In this document: positions 1 to 11,521 of the stretch, one piece after another
Position numbering within the stretch: the first letter of the stretch is position 1
How the letters are laid out: each line of letters begins with the position of its first letter
Origin: Azolla caroliniana
Lineage: Eukaryota > Polypodiophyta
NCBI GenBank assembly: GCA_043228905.1
Contig: JBHGNT010000010.1
Location: forward strand, 20,770,001 to 20,834,000
Direction of reading: 5' to 3'
Length of the DNA: 64,000 nucleotides
Notes under the pieces: model-generated
Seen by the model: only the letters and a program-made list of their open reading frames with translations
What the model was told of the DNA's origin: nothing
Databases searched by the model: none
Position numbers and translations under genes: made by a program

Positions 1-182
1 CTGCTAAGCCTTTACAGAGAACTACAATTCATCATGATAAATAACAATCTTGGATCAGAATATAACTTTAAAGGAAAAATAATGAACTGAATGAGTTTTC
101 TTGTTGTAACTTGTAATGATATCCAAGCAATCAATTTAGTATGGATTGTGTTTTTAATATTTCTTAGCCTGCTGTTTTCTAG

Positions 183-3100
183 GTGTCAATCTGTTGGTAC
201 TTGGATTATCAGAAGGGATCACTGATCGTGACCTAGCAAGCTTGTTCCACCCATATGGAACTATTTTACATGCCAAAGTCATGATGGACACAAAATCTGG
301 AGCACCTGAATATTATGGTAACCCTTTCCTATTCAATTATTTCCTGTATAATAATTAGTTTCTATTTATTTGAAAAATATTTGAGCAACTATAACCTAGG
401 GATTACATTCTTGATAGGTAGATGGCTGATAAACAGTGAATGGGAGCAAGTGTTATTTTGAAACCTCATCACCTTGAGTCCACTGTCTAAGTTAGCGTAG
501 AAAGAAAGAAAGAAAGAAAGAAAGAAAGGAATATTAATGTCTTTTAAGAGGCCAAAATGGCTTTTAAGACCAAGCATGTTGTTTCATCTTTGAGAAACAA
601 CAAACCAAAATAAATAAATGTAACTAAGCAAACAAATAAATTGAAATAAATTAAGATGCGACTAAAGAATCTCGTCATCGTTACATATAAAATTCTCAAA
701 TCAGATAGTGTGCTTTTTGTCTTCGAAAGATATCTACTATGCATACTAAAGAATCCATATGTGTAACATTCTCAAATCAGATAGTGTAATTTTTTACTTC
801 AAAAAGTATCTACCGTAAGTCAATCCAAAATGGAGAGGTCTCTGAAGTGAGGGAAACACCTGCAATAGTGGGAGATAATGGTGGGCGATGAGGTCGTGGT
901 TCAAGAAGCTGAGGCCGATGCCAACGTGCCTGACAAATTGCTAAGGCCTGATCTATTCTAAGCCCTTTGCAATGTGTAGTCATAAGGCCATGTGTGTAGC
1001 CCTTGATTGACTTGTAGCATGCATAGTAGTAATAAGGCTAAAGAAAGTTGTGATTGTTCTTTGTTGATCAGCTTGTGTGGCCATATTGTTGTCCTGCAAC
1101 AATCTCCCCTTGTGTCTCTTGAGTTCTTGCAAGAAAAGCCCCCAGCACAGTTGGTCCTCATAATCTATTACCTTGCATATTGCGCCAAAGTTTGACTGAA
1201 AGAGGCAATGGTATCTCCCTCTTATCTCATAAAGAACAATACAATGATAAACATCGTATTCTTCAGATTCCACTCCTTGATGACACAATTGGCAAATTCT
1301 TTTTTTAAGAGGCATTCATGCATATCTGCTTACCTCAATCTCTAACTGATGTCAATTTGCAGCTGCTCTATCACACCGCACAGTGCATGGGATAGAGGTA
1401 TGTCCATATCTAAGGACCTGATGATGAATCCATCCTCCAATATGTATAAAAATGTCTCTTATAGTGGGCCATCTTCTAAGTTGATGATATTAGTTCGAAT
1501 CACTCTATTTTTTTCCACTTTGGTCATGTTTAGATTGGGGACAATTGAAGGTATATTGGAATGGGGGTAGTACATTTCTGCTTATGCCATGTGACTCAAA
1601 CCATTGTTGCATTTCAGTATACCAGCAATGAATGTTTCCATGTTCAGCAAGTTGTTTTGATAACATTAGAGCCAACCTTGAGTTCCCAAAGCCATTGTAT
1701 ATTGGTCGCTGTATGAAATAATGCCTCGGTGAGTATTGAGGCTGCTCAATTCTCTGCACGGATTACATCATGGGGCACTGATTCTTTGCTGCTCATCATG
1801 CGGGCAATCATTGAGACTAAAGGTCTCTCGAAACCTTTCCAGTTATTTGCCTTGTTAAGACTTGGTCCCTAGGTTTCTACTCCATAGAGAAGAGTTGGTG
1901 TGATGAAGTGTATCAAATAGCCACAATTTCAGTTCATGGCTCTTGGAAGTGCAAACTTCCACATTGTCTTTCAAGAGGACCAAGGGCTGCATATCCACAA
2001 GAAAGTTGCGCACAAGGAGCTCAAGTATATGGAGAACCGAGGCCTTGTGAATGTTACTCGTAGGTATCCCACTTTTTCTTCTCCCAAGAATTCTGGTTCT
2101 GATCTTGTTACCCATGCTTAAGGGTGTGTTAACCACCATTACTTTAGTTTTATCTATGTTCATTGACAAATCTGTCCATACAAAATAATTTTTAAGGCGT
2201 TATAGATGTCGTAGTTTTTCCAGATTATCGGAAATCAGCACAATATCATCACCATTTAGATGGCTTTGTAGTTTTTCAGAATTATCGGAAATCACCACAA
2301 TATCATCAGCATATGGTAATATTTGTGAGGCTATACTTGTTAGCCATGCCCTTAAACCGCTGAATCTCTCTATGTAATGTGATACTTCCATCAATATAGA
2401 GACCAAAGAGAGGAGGTGATACAGAGGGCATCCTTGTTTTACTCCAATTGTACTATCCACAGCTCTGACAACCCAGGAGACCGCACCTTTCCTGACATGG
2501 ATTTATACAGCGCATTTATTCCCCATCATCTATAGGGACAACGAGGAATCGGCAACAGTTCGGTTCCGACTTAACTGGCTAGGCCAAACCGGTTAAGCCT
2601 TAATTGAACCGGTTCCTAAATTGGTTTTTAGGAACTGGTTTATCCAAACCAATTATTCCTTAACTGGTTTGGGAACTGGTTTAGCCGAAAATGGCTTGGC
2701 CCATTCCAGGCCAAGCTCAAACCAGTTAAGCTCAAGAAACCGAACTGCCAAACGGTTTAACAGTTCAGTTTAGACTTCAGCTGAGCCAGTGCCAATCCCG
2801 GGGACAACAAGGAAGGGCTTGTAACCACTGCATGAGCTGAGCTCTTAAGAGTAGTGTCAATCACTTCTTGGAAATCCACAAAGCAGCAATAATCCTGTTA
2901 TTATGGGCCTCTTCCCTCTTCAATAACAGCTCAGAGAGTCAATATGTGATCCAAAGCTGTGAACCCCTTCTGAAATCCTGCCTCTCCAGCTGGTAAAATG
3001 ATTTGAAATATCAAACTATTGTTTATGAAGCTTCACAGCACGACCCAAGGTACAAAGTAAGTTTTGGAAAGGTGCAATGTTAGTATCTAATTCACTGAGT

Positions 3101-3525
3101 ATCAATGAGCTTCTATGTCGACCCTTCAAGAAGCACTATATCGGAGCCTATGCATTTTTATTGAGACAAATAATTGGACTCTCTGATGATATCATGCATT
3201 TGAACTTATACACTTTTCATGTTGAGAAACCTATGACACCCGTATGCTTTGTACTATTTTGTGTTGTACAGGAATTGTCACAATGGAGAATGCTCAAGTG
3301 GCGGAGGGTGCAGCAGCTGCGGTGAGCGGTATGTTTATATTAGGAAGAAATATAAAAGTGGAGGTTCAGCAGGTGAAAGAACACCAAGCCCCTACTCCTA
3401 TTCAACAAGGGTACCCTCAACAAGTGATGCAACAACAAAGCATGATGATACAAGGAGTAGGTCCCGTCAGGTGGCAACCTCCTCCTCGGCCCGCTCCAGC
3501 TTCTGGTGCGCGTTGGCCTTATTAA
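183..3525 (+). CDS. RRM-domain RNA-binding protein, last two exons (5' end outside window)
   Basis: Two exons can be joined: 183-317 and 3272-3525. The first follows a TTTTCTAG acceptor and ends at a G|GTAACC donor. The second follows a TTGTACAG acceptor and ends at TAA 3523-3525. Joined in frame they give one RNA recognition motif: an RNP2-like strand (NLLVLGL), the helix DRDLASLFHPYG, an RNP1-like strand across the junction (YYGIVTM), a helix (AQVAEGAAAAVSG) and a last strand (RNIKVEV). After the RRM comes a short low-complexity tail rich in Gln, Pro and Met that ends in a basic Pro/Ala stretch. RRMs bind single-stranded RNA, so a role in mRNA processing or stability is likely, but I do not recognise the specific subfamily. 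The N-terminal part lies upstream of the window. The 2.95-kb intron holds an antisense RT relic and a nested MITE-like insert. Confidence 0.8.
2211..2324 (-). repeat. 57-bp tandem duplication spanning the RT YADD segment
   Basis: The segment beginning gtagtttttc at 2211 recurs at 2268, a 57-bp period. In the minus-strand RT frame both copies read DDIV(V/L)ISDN followed by EKL. The duplication is a multiple of three, so it keeps frame and doubles the active-site segment. The sequence around it is already decayed. Confidence 0.75.
2545..2800. mobile_element. MITE-like palindromic insert rich in AACCGGTT-type motifs, copy 1
   Basis: A 256-bp block is packed with overlapping self-complementary motifs (aaccggtt, aactggtt, aaccagtt). 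Its ends form an imperfect 10-bp terminal inverted repeat: ggaatcggca at 2545-2554 against tgccaatccc at 2790-2799, with 8 of 10 matching. It is flanked by near-identical direct repeats gggacaacga (2535-2544) and gggacaacaa (2801-2810), 9 of 10 matching, which look like a target duplication. A duplication of 9-11 bp with inverted ends would fit a Mutator-like MITE, but no transposase is present and the family is inferred. A related copy lies at 44229-44525 in the same orientation. Confidence 0.6.
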
Positions 3526-4496
3526 TCAACACTTCAATATGCTAAATGTAATCCCATCTAATCCAACTCTGATAATTTCATTTGGTTCAGATAATTTTTA
3601 TGAAAATGGTCTCCTTGTGTTCAACTGTCTCTTTATTTAATTGTCTTTATCCCTACTGTTTTTACTGTCATGAAGGCAGGATATAGTGAATCTTCCCTCA
3701 CAATCAGAATCGTTGCAAAGCACATTAGATCCTTGATCATTAGACCATGATGCGAATATATGATGTTTATTTTACATGAACGTACAGAAGAAAAGGTGCT
3801 TTGAATCCAAACTCTTTTTCGTCTTTCAGTGTATTAACAGGCACAGTATTTTGCAATTGTAGATTCTGCACTATAAGCCAGATGATATTATGAAAGCTAT
3901 AGTATCCTGATCCGTAAGAAGCAATCCAAAGTGACAGCCAAGTTTTAAGCAAGTTATTGATTATTGTAATGGATAGTTAAATACCCGGCAAGATGTCAGC
4001 CACATTTGGAACATATACTATTATTGTATTTTTTATGCCATTTTGTATTCGTCGGACGATAATACCAGCAAAGTTACAAGCATTGGTCACTCAATCCCTC
4101 ACTCCTCGATTACTATATTTAACTTTAACGTTTAAAATTTCTGATGATTGTAAGTTCAACTTTCATTGTAACATTCAATGTTTTTGTGCACACATTCAAA
4201 GCTTATTGAGAAGAGAGAGAGGCCAACAAAACATTCCATGATTTATTATGTACATTTATAAAGTGACACACGTATATATACACGTGTACAAATGTATGTG
4301 AAATGAATAGTGTTATTTGGTAATAAATGACAAATTCTTGATTTCTAAATGCAAATATGTGTTTGAAGATGCACGCAAAATAACTTTCCTTGGCCACCAT
4401 ATGTAGTTGGGTATCATGTACCTAAGCACAGAAAACATGTTGAGGATTACCTTAAGAAGACAAGAAGATGAGTTGATACATGATCGAATCCTCCTC
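3526..4496. other. Intergenic: 3' flanks of the RRM gene and the RING-H2 gene
   Basis: AT-rich sequence between two converging genes. It should contain the 3' UTR of the RRM gene on the left and of the RING gene on the right. I see no further coding signal; the short open frames here have no recognisable motif. Confidence 0.5.
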
Positions 4497-5177
4497 TTAA
4501 TGAGAAATAGAGTCTTGATTGAATATTTTGGAATCTATTTGCCCATCAGATGGTTCTACAAAAATATGGAGATGCACTTCTTGTGATCTCTTCTCTGCAA
4601 TGGCTTCCATAAGATCACCTCGACAAGTAGGGCAAGAAGAGTGCTTTGAGAGCCATGCATCAATACAAGGGACATGGAATGCATGCATACATGTTGGGAG
4701 AATACGAATCAAGTGACCATCTTCAAAATCGACCAAGCAGATAGCACATGTTGCTCTTGTGTTGGCCATTTGTGATGCATTGCTATCATTAGCATTCCCG
4801 TTTTGGTCTTCAACACTTCTAGTGCCATCATTTATTTGTTTCTCATATGCCATATGTATCCATTCATTTTCCACTAGTTGTGGGCAATAGACAAAGGTTG
4901 GTATTTGTTGCATCTCATGCTTCTTTAGACCTATATTGGCTCTTCTCATGCTTGCATGTTCTATGGTTTCAAATGGGTAGCGACGCACTCTCCTGTTGCA
5001 GCAATAACAAAGCCAACTTCTAGCGAACAAAGGAATAAGAAATAGACATGTTGTTGCCAATGTGAACATACCTAAGGTGATATAAGTTGTTGTTGCATTG
5101 ATCTTTGAATTAAATGTGGGACCCCCGAATCTAGTGGGGATGCCATGAACTTCTCCAATTGAATGATATGCATCCAT
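4497..5177 (-). CDS. ATL-type RING-H2 finger protein, putative membrane E3 ubiquitin ligase
   Basis: A single-exon frame of 226 residues, as is usual for plant ATL genes. A hydrophobic segment at residues 31-56 should anchor it in a membrane. It is followed by a basic/Cys patch and a GLD-like region ([15 protein letters not shown], about 83-97). The RING-H2 finger at 144-185 has all eight ligands: C144, C147, C163, H165, H168, C171, C182 and C185, with C-x2-C-x15-C-x-H-x2-H-x2-C-x10-C-x2-C spacing. The Trp of the E2-binding surface (IDAWL) is also present. Such proteins transfer ubiquitin from E2 enzymes to substrates and often act in stress or defence responses; the substrate here is unknown. 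In the GLD motif the usual acidic residue is Lys. A TATA-like CTTTATAAG lies about 190 bp upstream. It looks intact. Confidence 0.9.
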   Translation of the reverse strand: MDAYHSIGEVHGIPTRFGGPTFNSKINATTTYITLGMFTLATTCLFLIPLFARSWLCYCCNRRVRRYPFETIEHASMRRANIGLKKHEMQQIPTFVYCPQLVENEWIHMAYEKQINDGTRSVEDQNGNANDSNASQMANTRATCAICLVDFEDGHLIRILPTCMHAFHVPCIDAWLSKHSSCPTCRGDLMEAIAEKRSQEVHLHIFVEPSDGQIDSKIFNQDSISH

Positions 5178-8100
5178 TTATCTACATTAGTGAAGTTAAC
5201 TCACTTGAAAAAATGGAAATGAGAAGAATAGATTTATAAATCCCTTGATGATGAATATCATATTGACCTTCTAATAGGTAGGAATAATTCACAATTTCTA
5301 TCATAAAGGAGCTCAGTTCTAGCTTGAACCTTTTTTTGCCTTATCGTAATCTTGTGTACTTATAAAGAGGGTTTGAGATTTTCATATGCTCAATGTTCAT
5401 CAAGAAAACAATAAGAACTTGGAGGTAAAAAGTCTGAAAAAACTACTACTTTATACATAGTTCTAGCATATCAAGTACATGCTCCATGTAACATTAAGTT
5501 GGGTATAACACCTCAGACTCTATTAATTTTAATGATCCATATGCCAGCAATACCGATAAGTTTTATTCATGTAAAGATTATGAGCATGTTTTATGACAAG
5601 CCACACAAAGAACATGACTGGAATGTCAAAAGGAGTCATTCCCATATCGACAAGGAACTTTTATTATACATAATTGACTTGTTTATTTCTATCATAGATA
5701 TTTGAAATATAAGATGGTAAGTATTATTTTGTGGTAGAATTCCCTTGCTTTTGAAGTCCCCCCCAAAATACATATACTAAAATGTTGGTTTCATTGTGAC
5801 ATGTATTGTCTATGATTTGATTAAACCCCAACTAGTAGTCATCACCTAACAAATATGGCCCTTTCTTAGGACACAAAAAATGAACCATGGTGTCCTTTTC
5901 GATACCAAAGCATAAATAAACTGTAGACAATATTATTTTCAACTACAAAGTAATGTTTAAATGGAGGATAATGGCATCTTCCACAACAAAAACACATACA
6001 TAAATTGTTACAAAGTTTGGACCGAGCTATCTTCTTCTTTAGAGTCAAGAAAGTTTTAAACAAGTAACACTTACTACTGAACATGTTATTTAATAGTTTT
6101 CTTTAACAATTATGCAATGAATATCAATTTCACAGAAATCTAGTTCTATGTACATGAGCATATAAAGATTTTGAATGATGGATTTTCATATTTCTATAAG
6201 TAAAAATTACACTATAGCGCTAGTTTCCAAGAGCACTCACAAACACTATTGTTTGAAAACAAATATATGCATGCTTGTATCAAAGTGATTCACGAGAAGG
6301 TTGGAGTTGGTGGTACATACACTATGCATGTGTGCATAATTTGTACGTATGCATATATATTCCTACACATTAGGCGAAGAAAGTGTATTATGATATAGAT
6401 AGTCACCACATACATGCACGTTTGCATATGCATACATACCTAATGTACATGCATCGTATATGCCAACACACTAATTAAATACAAACTTCGCTCTTTACTT
6501 GTGTGTGTATGTCTCAAGCAAAGATGATGCACTAAATGAGAATAAATTAATAATATAAGCATCCAAAGTTGGTGGTCATGTGTGACAACTAGTGTATAAA
6601 CAATTTTCATGCTCAAAAGAGTTGCCCAAGTCAAATGATTCCCTATTTACCCTTATATATATGGGATTGCTTCAACACAAATCCATACAAAAAGTGCAAC
6701 AAACTAATCTAAATATTTTATATATGTTTCATTTGGGCATAGAAAAACTTTAGTTACCAAATAATACCTTAAATTGTGCGTACATAGCATTTTCATTTTG
6801 CAATAGGGTTTTAAGTGCACGTAGTATTAGTAGTAAAGAAGTGTTATCCATTCTTGTTTATCATTTGTTTACATATTATTTTCTTTTTCACTTTATAAAT
6901 AATAACATGACAATGAGAACACTGATGAAAGACATTTTTTTAACATGTTGATGATGAGAGTTGGAACAAGTTTTATTAGGACTTGAGCCAATCTTTATGT
7001 GACAAGTTCTTTAACAATAGAATCCAATGAGACATAGTTGAAATAATTGTTTGGTTCTAGGAGACAAGTTGTTAGACTTATCATCATTGTAATAGTTCAA
7101 AATTCAAATGGTGTTTAAAAGAAAGCTAGACAAAGACTATAGCTTTTTTGAACCCTCCAACTATTTTATGTTCGAGATAAACAATGATAGACCCTCTTGT
7201 TGCAACCACAATGACTAAGACTAGTACATGTTTCACTTGGTGCTTCGTTGATGGGAACAAGATTTATATATGTCTACATGTGCTTTGTATGATAGAACTA
7301 TTTCCATTGGAAGATAATAATGGTGGGTGTCACTTTTGTGTTTCACTAATGGCAAATATATTTATACATGGCAATCAATAACATCAATCTAATCACAATC
7401 TCCATCTCATGCTTTCATATTACTTAGCTTGCATTCTCTTTGACCTGAGATAATGATTTTACATGAATTTTTTTGGCTTTAATCTCATTCTTCATGTTTG
7501 ACCTTTAGGAAGGATGACAATTTTTGTTTTTCTCCATATTGGAGCAAAACTATAAAAATTAAAGGTCAGGATGGTAACATATGTAAAATCCTCTCTTCCA
7601 GTGGAACCCACTAACACAAGCAAATAGTTGACAGTATGGGATTTGACAACGTTGTTTTTATGGCACACTAATGTATGCTCATGATAGCATCAAAATGCAC
7701 CTTATAGATGCACTCACATTCAATCATAACAAAGATGACAAGAATAACAACTTACAACATTGTTACACTGACATAAACCCAACTTATGTATAGATGTGTA
7801 GAAGGAAATGAGAGGACACATACAACCTTTTATTGCAAGAAGAAGGCCAATCACCTTCTCTACACTTTTAGGCATCATCTTGAAATTGAGAATGAAGTTT
7901 GTCGAGGACTTGCTTGTGCAATTTGTATCTCCACATTATGTGAAGGTATCTCCATATTTGAATAAGGAGGATCTCACAACACGATGTGAAGCATTGACCG
8001 CATGATAATGCTTCCCAGTATCAATTTTCGAATGCATCAACCTCACGCAACTTCTGAAAGTTGGACACATCAACCCCCACCTTCTCATCACATTAGTACC

Positions 8101-11100
8101 AATGGTTCTATTCTTGTAGGAATTTTTGGAAATGGTTGCATAGATCCCGAGATCGGGGATACTGTAAGACAAAGTAGGTTATCCTTGCATATTTGTGATG
8201 TTTTAAAACAATGAGTGACTATGAGCTACAAGAGGATAGAGAACCAATGAAATTATCAACATGTAGGGTTTGAAAACTCTGAGATGGATGAGAAGCTAAT
8301 GGATATTAATCTAGTCATTTGGACAGAATGGAAAAACATAATTGCTTGGAAAGGAAGGCATCAAACATACACGCAATATACATACATAAAAAAAAATTAG
8401 AAGAAAATGAAAAATGGTTTCACATTGAAGATAATTCATGTATCCAAACACATGTTGATGCTACATGACAAACAAAAATTGGAAAAGGACAATGGCCATT
8501 ATTAAAGACAAAAGAAAGAATATTCATCCACCCAAAGATATTCATCCAAACAAATGACGATTTTTGCCCAGATTTGGCCAATAAGTAATATGCATTCCAT
8601 TTCTCCCATCTCTTCAAAATTAGCAACATTCACCATGGATGAACTTCTTTTGGTTGGCATGAATGATATTATGTCCCAACTCAAGGATTGTAGCAATAAT
8701 GGGATATGCCTATTTCATGGAAATCAGGTTTGATCCTTTCAAATTTTGCCTTGGACTGCCTTCTTCGTCATTGTTGTGGCATCCAATGCAACTATGATTT
8801 CATATGTTCATTATAATGATGCTACATTTCTGCAAAATGAGGGTTGATGGTTGAGGTTTTAGTGTACTCCTCAACCTCATAGAGCTTGTGTGAGGCCCCA
8901 TTCTTGGTCGACATTCCAAAGAGTCCCACACAATACAATTCAAGGATGGGACAAAGTACGAGGTGGACAAGATCTAGAACTACAAGAAACCACACTCTCA
9001 CTTTCAATACTTTGTCTTGCTGAAAGGTTATCCATTATCGTAGGCCACTTGGAACCCACTATCCACCTCGCTAATGCATGCACCAGATGTTCTCCGTGAT
9101 TCTATCACTGTTGTCCACTCAAGCTTGTTTCAACTCGATGTAGGTGCTAAGAGGAATGAATGTCATGGCCATTGAATGTGACATCAAACTAATGTAGAGA
9201 GTTCGAGAGGATGTGATGTTTGTAAGGTTGAGAGAGGATGTATTTGTAGTTTGCCATGTGTAAATGGATGGCTTACCAATTGTATAAAAGGGTGTCTTCA
9301 CCATAGTTGATTCTCAAGCAGATCAACATACCATTCACTGATAACAAGCTTCATGTTTTGTCCTCATATCTTCATTTAGACTTCTTGCTATATTCATCAA
9401 ATTTTGTTGTGGTCACCGAATGTTACTGGCCCCTCTAAACCAATGTTGTGTGTTTTGGCTGGTTTATTTCAATTGGTCAACATCACCTTCTACTACTACA
9501 TACTTAACAAGTTTGTTGTGCTTGGCAATTCTCACCAAATGTTCTTAGCCCTTTCTGAATCAATCTTGTGTGTTTTGGCTGGTTTATTTCAATTGGTCAA
9601 TATTACCCTAATTTCCAACACGTACACGATACCTATAAACCAATATGTTTGTTAGATTATCCAAAGGAGACACCATATCTACAATGTGATTTTTATAGTG
9701 TGCACAGACCTCTTGCCTATGCCACTTCCCAAAAGCCCCACATTTTACTAATTAGTTACTCAGGTTAGCTCAAACATACTAATTATTGGCTTAAGTTGCA
9801 ATCTATTCATGTCACCATTTTCTTTTACCATGAAACACATTGGTATGGCCAAGCCAGTGATTGCTCAGTCACACAAACACCAATCAAATTCTTACCCTCA
9901 TATACTCATTTAGTATGGTGAAGACACCCTCTTATACGATTAATAAGCTTCCTTTAATGTGCACTATGCAAAGAATAGTGTAACATGGAAGAAATAAGAT
10001 GGCATTTGAAAGATAATAGTAATAAGCTAAAAACATTAGAATCTCTGAAACTTTCCAAAAGAAGCCCTCTTTTTTAAAGTTACAATGTTCAACATTTCAT
10101 ATTCCTTGGCATATCATTATCCCCCCATTCGGCTTTAAATGTAGATCCATTGATTGAGTGATGAATGACCCATTTAACCTTACATTTTGTGGCCTTCCTA
10201 TTTAAGGTACCATTATTTCGCATTCTATATTATAAGCTTCTACCTAGTATTTACACAATGGCCTTTCAGTCATGTTCATACCCGTTGAATAGCCAACGTC
10301 AATGAGCTAGACATATCATATGACAACTATTGAAGACCCTCACAAAAATCAAGGGTGATGCGAATAGCTCCAAAAAAAGCTAGAATAGCTCAAAACAGGA
10401 TAGCTCGACCCCCATCATATGCAGTAGCCATAAAATGGTCAAAAAATTAAAGACACACATACCACACAACAATGGGTACCAACCCAAAAAGTAACACACC
10501 CCCAAACTACCAAGGTTTTTGACTGGTGAGTAATAAAAGATTCTCATAATATAGGGAAGTTGCCATGTGCGAGCTTAATACAATTACATGTTGGTTTTGT
10601 CTCCATTATATTTCGTAGTCTATCCTATTTGACCTCTTAGTATGACAATGACATTCTTTTTCTATATATGGGTCTCTCTAGAGAGACAAGATAAATAAAC
10701 CATTTCTTGATTCATGAGTGTCATCCTTGGGCAAGGGCCATACTAACCTTCTCTATGTTGTTCCAACATTGACAAGTCCCATACGAGACAATATTTTCAT
10801 AATTGAAATGGTGGATTGAACAATATGCCCTCGTGTTCAAACCATTATTGTTATCTTTGTATATGTAAAAGGAACCTACCCTAAACCCTCTTTCCATATT
10901 GGATTATATCGGTCTTGCTCAATTTTCAACTAACATAAGTCAATCAAAATTCTCATTTTTCTTATGGTCAATTCATCCCCCTTCTCATTCCATTCAAAAG
11001 TTGATCGCGGGCCTATAGGGAAAAAATGGAAACATAGGGGCATCTAGACGAGTAAAGAACAACTCAAGAGTATATCAAATTTTCGTACACATAGGGCACG

Positions 11101-11521
11101 ACCACATGCACTAAGACTACGACAATGAAAGTGTTTTCCTAGCCTCTCCAGCTCGAACGTTTTGCCCATGTTGGTGATCTTAATCAGAACGAAGTGTTAC
11201 TCCATTGTTAGAATGTGATCGCCAATGTATACTTCTTCACCCATGTCCTCATCGCACATTTTGGGCGAACAAAGTTTCAATGTGAGCTTTATAGGTCAGG
11301 TGACCTCTTCACCTTGCACATTGGAATCCTTCGCATCAACTAATTTCCAAATTCTATGAACTCTTATCACTAAATAAGGCTAATAAACAATTATATCAAA
11401 AACAAAACAAAAAAAACTTTCAATGCAGCATACCTTGGATATAAGAAGAAGAAAAGCAATGGGATGATCTTTTTTACATGATAGTAAATAATATATTATG
11501 TGTATTTGTGTGTTGGTGACA
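5178..11521. other. 6.3-kb gene-poor intergenic region
   Basis: AT-rich sequence with only short, motif-free open frames on both strands. The one clear structure is a 120-bp tandem duplication at 9414-9652. No RT, transposase or domain signature could be read in any frame. It is probably promoter DNA of the RING gene near 5.2-5.5 kb plus old, unrecognisable transposon debris. Confidence 0.45.
9414..9652. repeat. Two-copy tandem duplication, unit about 120 bp
   Basis: The core ttgtgtgttttggctggttt plus the next 15 bases occurs at 9445-9480 and again, unchanged, at 9565-9600. The flanks match more loosely (caccgaatgtt against caccaaatgtt). The period is 119-120 bp. There is no coding meaning I can see. 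Confidence 0.75.

Larger units (their letters stand above)
961..3040 (-). pseudogene. Decayed non-LTR reverse transcriptase (RTE-like LINE) in the RRM gene intron
   Basis: On the minus strand, conserved RT blocks occur in the right order but in different frames. GVKQGCPL lies near 2430, YADDIVVIS near 2300, an NIDKTKVMVV block near 2150, and a C-terminal zinc-knuckle-like block (CQLCHQG, YEIRGRYHCLF, LELKRH-type) lies at about 980-1315. The catalytic YADD survives, but frameshifts and stops break the frame, so this is a relic. The KQGC and CxLCHQG...YEIRGR blocks suggest a plant RTE-type rather than L1-type LINE; this is family knowledge, not a computed match. It lies antisense to the host gene and is interrupted by the palindromic insert at 2545-2800. 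RT-like sequence continues beyond the insert to about 3040 (for example a VDFQEVIDTTLKS stretch near 2870). Confidence 0.7.
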
